A stretch of DNA of 64,000 bases from Caldalkalibacillus thermarum (GTDB lineage Bacteria > Bacillota > Bacilli > Caldalkalibacillales > Caldalkalibacillaceae), in NCBI RefSeq assembly GCF_014644735.1, contig NZ_BMKZ01000003.1, forward strand, positions 1 to 64,000, written 5' to 3'. The notes beneath the pieces are model-generated. The model saw nothing but the letters and a program-made list of their open reading frames with translations. It searched no databases and was not told the DNA's origin. Positions 32,178 through 40,481 of the stretch are shown piece by piece. The number at the start of each line of letters is the position of its first letter. Position 1 is the first letter of the stretch. A program made the translations under genes and the position numbers.

Positions 32178-33698
32178 TTAGAGCTGATAGACTTTGCTGT
32201 ATTTTTCTTCAAAGTAATCAATCAGGTATTTGGCATTTAAATCTTCCCCAGTCACCTTTTTAATGAGTTCTTGGGGAGTATACAATTTACCGTACTGATG
32301 AATGTTTTCTCTCAACCATTCTCTGATGGGCAGAAAGTCTCCGTTGCGGATTTTATCATAGAAATCTGACATTTCTTTGCGGATCGTGTACAGGATTTGG
32401 GCAGCATACAGATTGCCCAGAGAATAAGATGGAAAATAGCCAAAACCTCCAAAGGACCAATGTATATCCTGGAGCACGCCCTGTGCATCATCAGGAGGTG
32501 TCAGGCCTAAATATTCTTCCATCTTTTGATTCCAAATGGACGGCAAATCATCGACCTCAAGCTCACCTGACATCAGTCCTTTTTCAATTTCATAGCGGAT
32601 CATGATATGCAAATTATAGGTTAATTCATCTGCCTCTACGCGGATTAAGGAGGGTTCCACTGTATTGATGGCCCGGCAAAATTCTTCAATGGACACATCA
32701 TTGAACTGGTCCGGGAAGAAGCGTTTCAGATCCTCATAAAAATAAGTCCAAAATTCAAAGCTGCGGCCCACCATATTTTCCAGGAACCGGGATTGTGACT
32801 CATGAATGCCCATCGAAGTGCCCCCGCGCAGGACAGTCCCCTCAAACTTGGGGTTTACCCCTTGTTCATACAAGGCATGGCCGCATTCATGGATGGTGCC
32901 AAAAATAGCGCTGCGCATATCGTTTTCCATGTAACGGGTGGTAATGCGCACATCTTTCGTGTTAATGCCTACGGCGAAGGGATGGGCACTAACATCCAGG
33001 CGGCCAGCATCAAGATCGTAACCTAGTTTGGAGAGAACGAACCGGCTAAATGCTTCTTGTTGTTTAATATCAAATGATTGCTGGAAGATGTCCGTGCGGG
33101 GTTTATTGGCCGAGTCCTGAATGCGTGCCAAGAGTTCCGTCGTTTTCGCACGCAGGTCGCCGAACAGCTGATCTAATGTTTTAACCGTGAGGCCGGGTTC
33201 ATATTCATCAAGAAGGGCATCATAAGGATGTTCTTCAAATCCGTAATAATCAATAAATTTCTTTTTAAAGTCAACGATTTTTTTCAAAGTATCCCGGAAC
33301 AGAGAAAAATCTTTTTTCTGTCTGGCTTCCACCCAAATGTCCTGTGCTTGCGACGTTAAAACCACATACTCCTTATACTCTTCCGGCGGTATTTTCCTTG
33401 ACCTGTCATAGTTTCGTTTATACTCTCTCACTTTAGCCCGGGTCATCTCATCTAATTGGGCTTGAGCCTCTGGTTGGCTTAAAGTGTCTAAGCATTCCCC
33501 CATCTCTTTGGATAATGAAAGTTGGAACACTTCGGAAGATAAAGTGCCCACAGCTTTTGAACGAAAAGCCCGTCCTTTCTTAGGAGCCCCGGTTTGCAAG
33601 TCCCAGTTGGCCAGGGATATCAATTCCTCAAAATGGGAGATCTTTTGATCCAACTGTTCTAGTGTTTCCTTTGCATTTTGCACAGCACGTTGGCTCAC
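32178..33698 (-). CDS. Carboxypeptidase Taq-type metallopeptidase (M32)
   Basis: A 506-residue zinc carboxypeptidase of family M32. The HEXXH motif is seen as TIHECGHALYEQG (about residue 265), followed by the conserved GIHESQSRFLEN and, later, IRVEADELTYNLHI. It releases C-terminal residues from peptides in the cytoplasm and is often heat-stable. GTG 33698 is chosen because AAAGGGG lies seven bases upstream; a TTG at 33704 would leave only three bases. Monocistronic, with its own promoter and terminator. Confidence 0.93.
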   Translation of the reverse strand: MSQRAVQNAKETLEQLDQKISHFEELISLANWDLQTGAPKKGRAFRSKAVGTLSSEVFQLSLSKEMGECLDTLSQPEAQAQLDEMTRAKVREYKRNYDRSRKIPPEEYKEYVVLTSQAQDIWVEARQKKDFSLFRDTLKKIVDFKKKFIDYYGFEEHPYDALLDEYEPGLTVKTLDQLFGDLRAKTTELLARIQDSANKPRTDIFQQSFDIKQQEAFSRFVLSKLGYDLDAGRLDVSAHPFAVGINTKDVRITTRYMENDMRSAIFGTIHECGHALYEQGVNPKFEGTVLRGGTSMGIHESQSRFLENMVGRSFEFWTYFYEDLKRFFPDQFNDVSIEEFCRAINTVEPSLIRVEADELTYNLHIMIRYEIEKGLMSGELEVDDLPSIWNQKMEEYLGLTPPDDAQGVLQDIHWSFGGFGYFPSYSLGNLYAAQILYTIRKEMSDFYDKIRNGDFLPIREWLRENIHQYGKLYTPQELIKKVTGEDLNAKYLIDYFEEKYSKVYQL

Positions 33699-33757
33699 AC
33701 GCAATAACCCCTTTCCTGTTATAAACTGAAGTTTGGTTAGGTAAAATCACCTTTTCT

Positions 33758-33787
33758 AGTATAGCAAAAGGTAGAAATGGTTCTCAA
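33758..33787 (-). promoter_or_regulatory. Probable SigA-type promoter of the M32 carboxypeptidase
   Basis: Minus-strand TTGAGA (33787-33782), 18-base spacer, TATACT (33763-33758), about 60 bases before the gene start. It lies in the region shared with the divergent DUF3054 gene. Confidence 0.5.
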
Positions 33788-33834
33788 TTTGTTGTACATT
33801 AGAATCATCAATAAATATTTTGGGGGACTGGAGC

Positions 33835-34206
33835 ATGTTGTCGACTGTTCTTGTGGGTGTTGGAGACGCCATCATTTTGCTTATCTTTGTTATATTAGGC
33901 GGTATGGAACACGGCATGGCCATCAGCCCCGGTTTTGTGCTCAACACAGCATGGCCTTTCCTGCTCAGCTGGTTTGTGGTCGGCACCGCTACGGGAGTTT
34001 TTCGTCCCGCTGTACTTCACCAGCCCAGACAAGCGTTGAAGACAGTATCCATCACTTGGTTGGTGGCCGGTATACTTGGACTGGCCATCAGAGGTTTGCT
34101 GGAACAGGCTGTACCATCTGTGCCGTTCATACTGGTCACACTTGGGTTTAATTATGTGCTGCTCACTGGCTGGAGAGTGATCCTCGCCTTTGTCTGCTCC
34201 AGATAG
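33835..34206 (+). CDS. DUF3054 membrane protein
   Basis: A 123-residue protein with four predicted transmembrane helices. It has the look of DUF3054: GDAIILLIFVILGGMEHG at the start, then AWPFLLSWFVVG and a final helix with GWRVILAF. Function unknown. ATG 33835 follows GGGGG at 33822-33826; a TTG at 33820 would overlap that site. It is divergent from the carboxypeptidase gene and 39 bases before the NAPRTase gene, probably cotranscribed. Confidence 0.75.
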   Translation: MLSTVLVGVGDAIILLIFVILGGMEHGMAISPGFVLNTAWPFLLSWFVVGTATGVFRPAVLHQPRQALKTVSITWLVAGILGLAIRGLLEQAVPSVPFILVTLGFNYVLLTGWRVILAFVCSR

Positions 34207-34245
34207 TCGACTAAATCTTAAACAAAGGAGTTTTAGGAGGCAGTG

Positions 34246-35688
34246 ATGAATAAGACGTTGTTAACTGATCTTTACCAAATCAATATGATGTATGCTCATT
34301 ATAAAAATGGCAAATTGAATCAGCAAACGGTCTTTGACCTCTATTACCGTACAAATCCTGGTCAGAGCGGCTATGCCATCGCGGCAGGATTGGAGCAGGT
34401 GGTGGACTACATCTGCCAACTCTCCTTTACAGAGGAAGACATTGCCTATTTACGGTCAGTTGAGCGTTACGATGAGAACTTTATAGATTATTTAAAACAA
34501 TTCAGATTTACAGGGGAGATTTATGCCGTCCCAGAAGGTACAGTGGTCTTTCCCCATGAGCCCCTGCTTAGGGTCAAAGCCCCGATAGGGGAAGCCCAAT
34601 TGATTGAGACAGCCGTTTTAAACATCATCAATCATCAAACATTGATTGCCACCAAAGCTTCCCGTATTACCGAAGCAGCTGGAGGCGGATTGGTGATGGA
34701 ATTCGGACTGCGCCGGGCGCAGGGACCTGATGCCGGCGTTTATGGTGCAAGGGCAGCTTTTATAGGAGGAGTCCAAGCCACTTCAAACGTGCTGGCCGGA
34801 AAAAAATTTGGCATACCGGTCAAAGGTACCCATTCCCATGCTTATGTGCAAAGTTATCCGTCTGAGTATGAGGCATTCTTAGCTTTTGCCCGCACCTTTC
34901 CGCACAATTGTATTTTGCTTGTCGATACCTACGACACCTTGAACAGCGGTGTGCCTAATGCTATTAAAACCTTTAAAAAAATGAAAGAGGAATTGGGCGA
35001 TAAATTTAAGAATTATGGCATCCGGCTGGACAGCGGCGATTTGGCTTATTTGTCCAAAGCAGCCAGAAAGATGCTGGACGAAGCCGGTTTTGAGGATGCA
35101 ATCATTGTGGCTTCCAGCGACCTAGATGAATATTTGATCAGGGATTTAAGGGCGCAAGGGGCTCAAATCGATGCCTGGGGTGTAGGCACTAATTTAATCA
35201 CATCCAGGGATTGCCCAGCTCTGGGCGGGGTGTATAAACTGGTTGCTGAGGAAGAAAACGGCCGTTTAGTCCCTAAAATCAAAGTGAGTGAAAACCCGCA
35301 AAAAATTACCAATCCCGGGTATAAGAAAGTGGTTCGCTTTTATGACCGCAATTCTAAACAGGCGCTGGTCGATTTAATCATGCTGGCAGAAGAGCCGATT
35401 CCGACTGAGTCTTTTATTGCGTTTGATCCCGTTAACACTTGGAAACGCAAAACAGTGGAAAACTTTGAGGCCAGAGAGCTGCTGGCGCCCATTTTCAAGA
35501 ATGGAGAACTTGTGTGTGAGCTTCCGGATTTAACAGAAATTCAACGCTACGCTCAACGGGAAAAGGAGCGGTTTGCCCCTGAAATCAGACGACTAATCAA
35601 TCCCCATGTCTATCACGTTGACCTTTCTCACCAATTGTGGGAATTGAAGCACCGTTTACTATCACAGGCTAAACAGCTCCGCACATGA
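34246..35688 (+). CDS. pncB: Nicotinate phosphoribosyltransferase
   Basis: A 480-residue enzyme that makes nicotinate mononucleotide from nicotinate and PRPP, the first step of the Preiss-Handler NAD salvage route. The N-terminal LLTDLYQINMMYAHY and the core GIRLDSGDLAYLSKAARKML (about residues 263-282) are typical. AGGAGG at 34235-34240 supports ATG 34246 over GTG 34243. The 115-base gap to the convergent ligD-pol gene contains a GC-rich imperfect stem but no T-tailed terminator. Confidence 0.94.
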   Translation: MNKTLLTDLYQINMMYAHYKNGKLNQQTVFDLYYRTNPGQSGYAIAAGLEQVVDYICQLSFTEEDIAYLRSVERYDENFIDYLKQFRFTGEIYAVPEGTVVFPHEPLLRVKAPIGEAQLIETAVLNIINHQTLIATKASRITEAAGGGLVMEFGLRRAQGPDAGVYGARAAFIGGVQATSNVLAGKKFGIPVKGTHSHAYVQSYPSEYEAFLAFARTFPHNCILLVDTYDTLNSGVPNAIKTFKKMKEELGDKFKNYGIRLDSGDLAYLSKAARKMLDEAGFEDAIIVASSDLDEYLIRDLRAQGAQIDAWGVGTNLITSRDCPALGGVYKLVAEEENGRLVPKIKVSENPQKITNPGYKKVVRFYDRNSKQALVDLIMLAEEPIPTESFIAFDPVNTWKRKTVENFEARELLAPIFKNGELVCELPDLTEIQRYAQREKERFAPEIRRLINPHVYHVDLSHQLWELKHRLLSQAKQLRT

Positions 35689-35802
35689 ACATGAATCTTA
35701 TAACGGTGTGCCCAGGTCTGTGTAGTTGTGGCAGGCACGGACGATGAAGCAGCATGCGTGTTTGCCCTGTTTGCAGAACGTTTTGTGCAAGCCGCAGCAT
35801 CT

Positions 35803-36726
35803 TTAAGCTTTTTGATGTTTCTGAATCCATTCCAATATCATATCAAACGGCTGGTTGTCCTTGACCTCTGTGAAGGCCTGAAAGGGACAACCTTTTTCTT
35901 TGAGACGGGAGGGTATCGTTGGCAACGTAAATTGTTCCGGTCTTAACCCGTTGTCCACTTCATCCCAGTATAAAGGCGTCGCGACAAGTGCATCCGGGTT
36001 TGCCCGCGGGGAATAAGGGGCAATGATCGTTTTGCCAGGTGCGTGTTGCACATAGTCGATATACAGGCGGCCGCGGCGGTTCTTCTTCAACCGTTCAATC
36101 GTAAACAGTCCGGGTTGCTCGGATACCAGAAAGCGCGCAACAAATGCGGTGAACAAGCGTGTTTGCTCGTAGGTATAAGTGTTTTCTGCAAGCGGGATAT
36201 AGACTTGCAGTCCCTTGTTGCCTGATGTTTTGATAAATGACTTTAAGTCGAGTTTGTCAAATAAGTCCTTCATCATCATGGCCGCCTTGACAGCCAACTG
36301 AAAGTGTTTCCTGTGGGGCGGGTCCAGGTCAAAGACGATCTCCGAGGGGTTGTCTGTGTCAAGGGGTTGAAACGGAACATGAAACTCAAGTGCCAACTGA
36401 TTGCCCAGCCAGATGAGCGTGGCTAAATCGGAACAAACAATGTAGTTGATCCCTTCATGGGTATCTGTCTGCACGAATGGAGGGGCATAGGGAGGGCAAT
36501 TTTTCTGATAGAAGGATTCTCCGCTGATCCCGTGGGGATAACGGATCACGGTCAGGTGTCTCCTTGCTAAGTAAGGCAGCATATATTCGGCTGTCTCCGA
36601 CAGATAATGCAAGTATTGTGACTTATTAATTCCCATCTCTGGCCAAACCGTTTTATTCAAGCTGGTCAGGTCAACCAGGTGCCCGTTTATGTTGATCGTC
36701 TGCCGCTGTTGATCAGTTTTGACCAT
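35803..36726 (-). CDS. LigD polymerase domain protein (NHEJ primase-polymerase)
   Basis: A 307-residue archaeo-eukaryotic primase-type polymerase that fills ends during Ku-dependent joining. Catalytic aspartates are in VFDLDPP (about residue 130), and SFYQKNCP and SGNKGLQVYIPL are conserved. ATG 36726 follows GGGAGGA. In B. subtilis the ligase and polymerase are one LigD polypeptide; here they are two genes. The start lies 40 bases inside the ligase gene in another frame, so either the gene was split naturally or an ancestral fusion was frameshifted and then fixed. An own ribosome site favours a working separate gene. Confidence 0.88.
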   Translation of the reverse strand: MVKTDQQRQTININGHLVDLTSLNKTVWPEMGINKSQYLHYLSETAEYMLPYLARRHLTVIRYPHGISGESFYQKNCPPYAPPFVQTDTHEGINYIVCSDLATLIWLGNQLALEFHVPFQPLDTDNPSEIVFDLDPPHRKHFQLAVKAAMMMKDLFDKLDLKSFIKTSGNKGLQVYIPLAENTYTYEQTRLFTAFVARFLVSEQPGLFTIERLKKNRRGRLYIDYVQHAPGKTIIAPYSPRANPDALVATPLYWDEVDNGLRPEQFTLPTIPSRLKEKGCPFQAFTEVKDNQPFDMILEWIQKHQKA

Positions 36727-37679
36727 GTACAATCCTCCCAATAAACGTCTGTCCGAAAACCGGTAAAACGGGGCTCCCGCAGTTGCTGTTTATAAACCTC
36801 CAAAAATTTGATATCCACACACAAACTGGGCTCCATCTTGACCATGGAGCCGGTTTCCTCTGTTTTATTGTTTTTGATAATCTCCAGCAGAGCCCGACGT
36901 TCAGCCTCCCTCAAACCATGTGAAAACAAGCCGACCGGATATACCTCCCTGTCCCGTAAAACGCCCACATGAAAGTAGCCATTCTGTTTGTCGTAACCAG
37001 TAATAAAACACGTGGCCACCTTATAGTTTTTGATCTTCAACCAATCAGTGGTCCGCTTACCGCTTTGCCAAACGCTGCTGACCCGTTTGGCTACAATGCC
37101 TTCTGCATCATTCGCAATCACCGTCTCCCATAGTGCGTCCGGATGATCATACGGCTTTGCCCAGCCGATAGAAGGGAAGGGGACTCTAGACTTGGATTGA
37201 GGCTGGGCAAGGGAGTCCAGCAAATGTTCCAGCCGCCTTTTCCGGTCCAGATAAGATTCACGGCGGAAATCTTTTCCTTTTAAGTACAGAAGATCAAAGC
37301 AAATAAATGTAGCCGGCTTGTCAAATGCAGCGCGGGCAATTTTTTCAGGGGAACGCAAACGGCCGCGGTGCTGGATCAGGCTGAAGTCCGCTTTGACAGG
37401 GGAGGCAAGAATGCAAAGCTCACCGTCCAAAATAAGGGGTAGCTGTTCTTCTAGCTGTGGGGATAAACGCAGGAAGGCCTCCACAATCTCAGGAAAAAGG
37501 GAGTTGTACAGATGGCCATTGCGGCTGACAATCTGCACGCCGTCGTTTGAGCAATACAGGATAGCCCGGTAGCCATCAAACTTAAGTTCATACCGCCACT
37601 CTGCTCCTGCCGGAATGATGGAGGATAGAGTCGGGAGCATGGGTGAGAGGGCGGGAAGTGTTTGAATTGCATCATTCAT
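36687..37679 (-). CDS. ligD: ATP-dependent DNA ligase (LigD ligase domain)
   Basis: A 330-residue ATP-dependent ligase. Nucleotidyltransferase motifs in order: I, ELKFDGYRA with the adenylated lysine (about residue 33); III, FICFDLLYLKG; IV, EGIVAKR; V, DWLKIKNYK. An OB-fold follows to the WEDCTW end typical of LigD ligase domains. It seals ends held by Ku. The start overlaps the ku stop (ATGA) and the end overlaps the polymerase gene by 40 bases; GGGAGGA, the polymerase ribosome site, also encodes part of WED. No 3'-phosphoesterase domain, as usual in Bacillales. Confidence 0.92.
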   Translation of the reverse strand: MNDAIQTLPALSPMLPTLSSIIPAGAEWRYELKFDGYRAILYCSNDGVQIVSRNGHLYNSLFPEIVEAFLRLSPQLEEQLPLILDGELCILASPVKADFSLIQHRGRLRSPEKIARAAFDKPATFICFDLLYLKGKDFRRESYLDRKRRLEHLLDSLAQPQSKSRVPFPSIGWAKPYDHPDALWETVIANDAEGIVAKRVSSVWQSGKRTTDWLKIKNYKVATCFITGYDKQNGYFHVGVLRDREVYPVGLFSHGLREAERRALLEIIKNNKTEETGSMVKMEPSLCVDIKFLEVYKQQLREPRFTGFRTDVYWEDCTWSKLINSGRRST

Positions 37680-38488
37680 GATGTTTTGGCCTTCTTTTTG
37701 GTCGTGCGCCGGCGTTTTGTCTTTTTCTTTGTTTGCTGGATACTTTCCTGCAGTGCATCCATCAGGCTCTTAATATCAGTTTCAGGCACTTCCCTGGCAA
37801 TCTTAATTTCATTTCCTGTAATCTTGTTTTCAATCATGTCCTTTAATTTGGCCCGGTACTCATCTGTATATTTTTCCGGTTCAAAGTCGGTGGTGAGCTG
37901 TTCAATCAGCTGCTTGGCCATTTTTAACTCTTTTTCTTCAAGGTCCAGGTCGACGAGTCCAGGAACGTGATCCACAGGACGAATCTCATCGGGATAATGC
38001 AGGGTTTCAATCAAGAGAGCCTTCTGATACACCCGGATAGCGGCCAGTTGTTCTTTAGCCCGTAAAATAAACTTGGCCATGGCCACTTTTTCTGTTTCCT
38101 CCATGGCCCTCTTTAACAATGTATATGCTTTTTCTCCGTTCTCTGTTGGACCAAGGAAGTACGAACGGTTAAAGTATATGGGATCAATCTCTTTTAATTG
38201 GATAAAATCAATGATGTCGATCGTTTTGCTTTTAGCAGCGGCAATCGCTTCCAGTTCATCATCGTCAAGGACAACAAAATGGCCTTTGTCATACTCATAC
38301 CCTTTGACAATCTCGTCCTGGTCCACTTTTTCTTCGCACACCGGGCACACTTTATCGTATTTAATGGGTGTATGACACTCCTGGTGCAATTGACGCAGAT
38401 GGATTTGTTTACTTTCAGTAGCAGCAAAAAGCTTGATGGGGATGTGAACCAAGCCGAAGCTGATAGACCCTTTCCAGATTGTATGCAT
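37676..38488 (-). CDS. ku: Ku DNA end-binding protein
   Basis: A 270-residue bacterial Ku that forms a homodimeric ring on DNA ends and recruits LigD for non-homologous end joining. N-terminal MHTIWKGSISFGLVHIPIKL is diagnostic; the core (about residues 10-240) is followed by a Lys/Arg-rich C-terminal tail (KKKTKRRRTTKKK) typical of DNA binding. AAGGAGCG precedes ATG 38488. First gene of the ku-ligase-polymerase operon. In Bacillus these genes are made in the forespore under SigG; a possible SigG -10 lies upstream. Confidence 0.95.
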   Translation of the reverse strand: MHTIWKGSISFGLVHIPIKLFAATESKQIHLRQLHQECHTPIKYDKVCPVCEEKVDQDEIVKGYEYDKGHFVVLDDDELEAIAAAKSKTIDIIDFIQLKEIDPIYFNRSYFLGPTENGEKAYTLLKRAMEETEKVAMAKFILRAKEQLAAIRVYQKALLIETLHYPDEIRPVDHVPGLVDLDLEEKELKMAKQLIEQLTTDFEPEKYTDEYRAKLKDMIENKITGNEIKIAREVPETDIKSLMDALQESIQQTKKKTKRRRTTKKKAKTS

Positions 38489-38519
38489 GACCAGACGCTC
38501 CTTTGACTCTTCCTGTGGT

Positions 38520-38526
38520 TAGCATG
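38520..38526 (-). promoter_or_regulatory. Candidate SigG -10 element of the ku-ligD operon
   Basis: On the minus strand CATGCTA (38526-38520) fits the CATnCTA -10 of SigG, about 32 bases before the ku start. The corresponding -35 is weak, so only the -10 resemblance is seen. SigG control of ku and ligD is known in B. subtilis. Confidence 0.3.
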
Positions 38527-38565
38527 CCACTCTGTCCTGCGCTTGATAAGGGTAAGATTTACCTT

Positions 38566-38604
38566 AAAAAAGCATCGGTACGTTGAGAGCGCTGACGGCC
38601 ATGC
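38566..38604 (-). terminator. Probable terminator of rqcH
   Basis: On the minus strand GCATGGCCGT and ACGTACCGATGC form an imperfect stem followed by TTTTTT, immediately after the rqcH stop. Confidence 0.5.
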
Positions 38605-38605
38605 T

Positions 38606-40327
38606 TCAGGCATCAGGGGAGGCGTTGGTCATTAGTTTGGCTACAATTTCTTTATCCGGGGTTACAAAAAGGGTTTTGTGCTGTTCGTAAATGACAAAGC
38701 CTGGTTTGGCCCCTTTAGGTTTGCGCACATATTTGACCAGGGTGTAGTCCACTGGAACCTGGCTTGACTCCCGGGCTTTGCTAAAATAAGCGGCCAAAAC
38801 CGCCGCTTCCCGCAACGTGGTTTCTCCATAGTTTTGGCTGCGGATCACCACATGGGAACCGGGGATATCCTTGGTATGCAGCCAGGTATCGTGAGGGGAA
38901 GCCAGACGCATTGTTAAATAATCGTTTTGTTTATTGTTCCGTCCGACCAGAACAGGGATGCCTTCAGATGAGTAAAACGTTGCCGGTTTAGGTTGCGTCT
39001 GTTTCTGTTTTTTATGGCGTTTGCCCCGTTCGCGCAGATAGCCCTGTTCGGTGAGCTCTTCACGTATCTCCTCAATGTCAGACCAGGAGGCCTGTTCCAG
39101 CTGGTGCAGGAGCGTTTCCAAATAGACCATTTCTTCCTTGGTTTTATTCAGCTGTTCAGTTGCCATCTCTTTGGCCACCTTGGCCTTGTTATATTTTTTG
39201 AAGTAGCGCTGGGCATTTTCACTGGGCTCCAGCTCAGGCTCCAGAGGAATGGTGACGGTGCCCCCCTGTTCATCGTAGTAATTAACCACTTCTATTTCTG
39301 TTGCCCCCCGCTTAATCTGGTGCATATAAGCGGTCAAAAGTTCTCCGTACAAGCGGTATGTGTCGGCTTGTTCGCTCTCTTTCAAGGTTTGTTCCAGTTT
39401 AGTCAGCTTCTTCTTGTTTTTGTTGATTTCTGCTGTAAGACGTTTGATCAGGTCATTGGCTGTCTGTTTCAGCCGGTCTGTCCTTACTTTTTCTGTAAAA
39501 TAAGTGTCCAGCATTTTGCTCAAGGTGCTATACCGGGTGGGCTTGGCGTCCACATGGGCCAGTGGAAACAGGTAAAAGAGAGATTTTTGGTCTGTTTCCA
39601 TGATGGCCGGCTCATAATCTTTGGCTTTGATCTTGCCGATCAGCCGGGAAAAACTGTCCCACACTTGATCCTGCCTGGGCAAGCCGGCTTGATGAACGAT
39701 CTCTTTGGCCAACAGGGGGCTGATGCCTTTAAAGTGCCGTACAATTTGCTGGTCTAGTTTTCCCTGGTTGAAATCCAGTTTGCGCAAAAACATCTCTTTG
39801 GTGATTTCAAATGGGTTCAGCTTGCCTTGATCAGGCGGGGATACATAGGGTCGCCCGGGCAAAACAACCCGGTACTGGTTAACGGAAGATGGAACGTGAT
39901 GAATACTGTCAATGATTTTTTCAGTTTCCGGGTCAATCAAGATGATATTGCTGTGCCGACCCATGATTTCAATCACCAGGCGCTTAACCATGAAATCTCC
40001 GATCTCGGTTTTTGAGCGGACATCAATCCAGACAATCCGTTCCGCTGCTGGTTGATGCAAACGCTGGATGATGCCGCCTTCTAAATATTTGCGTAACACC
40101 ATGCAAAACATAGGGGCTTGTTCTGGATTTGGCAACTGTTCATCCGTAAAATGCAAACGGGGATAGGTAGGGTTGGCCGAGACGAGCAACCGGTGGTTCT
40201 TACCCTGGGCGCGAATATGAAGCACAATATCGCGTTCAAAGGGCTGATAAATTTTGGTGATCCGTCCGCTCTTTAATATCTGCATTTCTTCCAGCAAGGC
40301 ATGTATCATCATTCCGTCAATGGCCAT
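38606..40327 (-). CDS. rqcH: Rqc2/NEMF homologue RqcH (NFACT, YloA/FbpA)
   Basis: A 573-residue NFACT protein. N-terminal NFACT-N (about residues 1-270, with FDGM-like AIDGMMIHALLEE start), central coiled coil (about 280-430) and NFACT-R domain (about 445-560, containing NDYLTMRLASPHDTWLHTKDIPGSHV). RqcH binds stalled 50S-peptidyl-tRNA and adds alanine tails to incomplete proteins; some relatives bind fibronectin. ATG 40327 is chosen because GGAGG lies just upstream, inside a longer frame from 40342. It is divergent from the calcium ATPase gene, as yloA is in the neighbourhood of yloB in Bacillus. Confidence 0.93.
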   Translation of the reverse strand: MAIDGMMIHALLEEMQILKSGRITKIYQPFERDIVLHIRAQGKNHRLLVSANPTYPRLHFTDEQLPNPEQAPMFCMVLRKYLEGGIIQRLHQPAAERIVWIDVRSKTEIGDFMVKRLVIEIMGRHSNIILIDPETEKIIDSIHHVPSSVNQYRVVLPGRPYVSPPDQGKLNPFEITKEMFLRKLDFNQGKLDQQIVRHFKGISPLLAKEIVHQAGLPRQDQVWDSFSRLIGKIKAKDYEPAIMETDQKSLFYLFPLAHVDAKPTRYSTLSKMLDTYFTEKVRTDRLKQTANDLIKRLTAEINKNKKKLTKLEQTLKESEQADTYRLYGELLTAYMHQIKRGATEIEVVNYYDEQGGTVTIPLEPELEPSENAQRYFKKYNKAKVAKEMATEQLNKTKEEMVYLETLLHQLEQASWSDIEEIREELTEQGYLRERGKRHKKQKQTQPKPATFYSSEGIPVLVGRNNKQNDYLTMRLASPHDTWLHTKDIPGSHVVIRSQNYGETTLREAAVLAAYFSKARESSQVPVDYTLVKYVRKPKGAKPGFVIYEQHKTLFVTPDKEIVAKLMTNASPDA

Positions 40328-40359
40328 CAGCTTTACCTCCATGTTGAAAGATACATTTT

Positions 40360-40387
40360 ATGTTAACACGCAGTCATTTAAAGTCAA
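40360..40387 (-). promoter_or_regulatory. Probable SigA-type promoter of rqcH
   Basis: Minus-strand TTGACT (40387-40382), 16-base spacer, TAACAT (40365-40360), about 33 bases before the gene start. Confidence 0.45.
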
Positions 40388-40481
40388 TAACCTTACCGGC
40401 ATTAACTTTTTATCATGTTTCCCCTGCCTGCCGAATAAAGTTAGCTTAGGGACAAACTTAACAAGCTGTGGGGTGAAACAT

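Noticed and set aside
35700-35802. Stem GGCAGGCACG with CGTGTTTGCC between pncB and ligD-pol as a terminator
   Set aside because: Loop of 17 bases and no T tract on either strand; too weak to list.
38993-39757. 254-codon + strand open frame, hydrophobic
   Set aside because: It is entirely antisense to rqcH and has no ribosome site; a shadow of codon bias.
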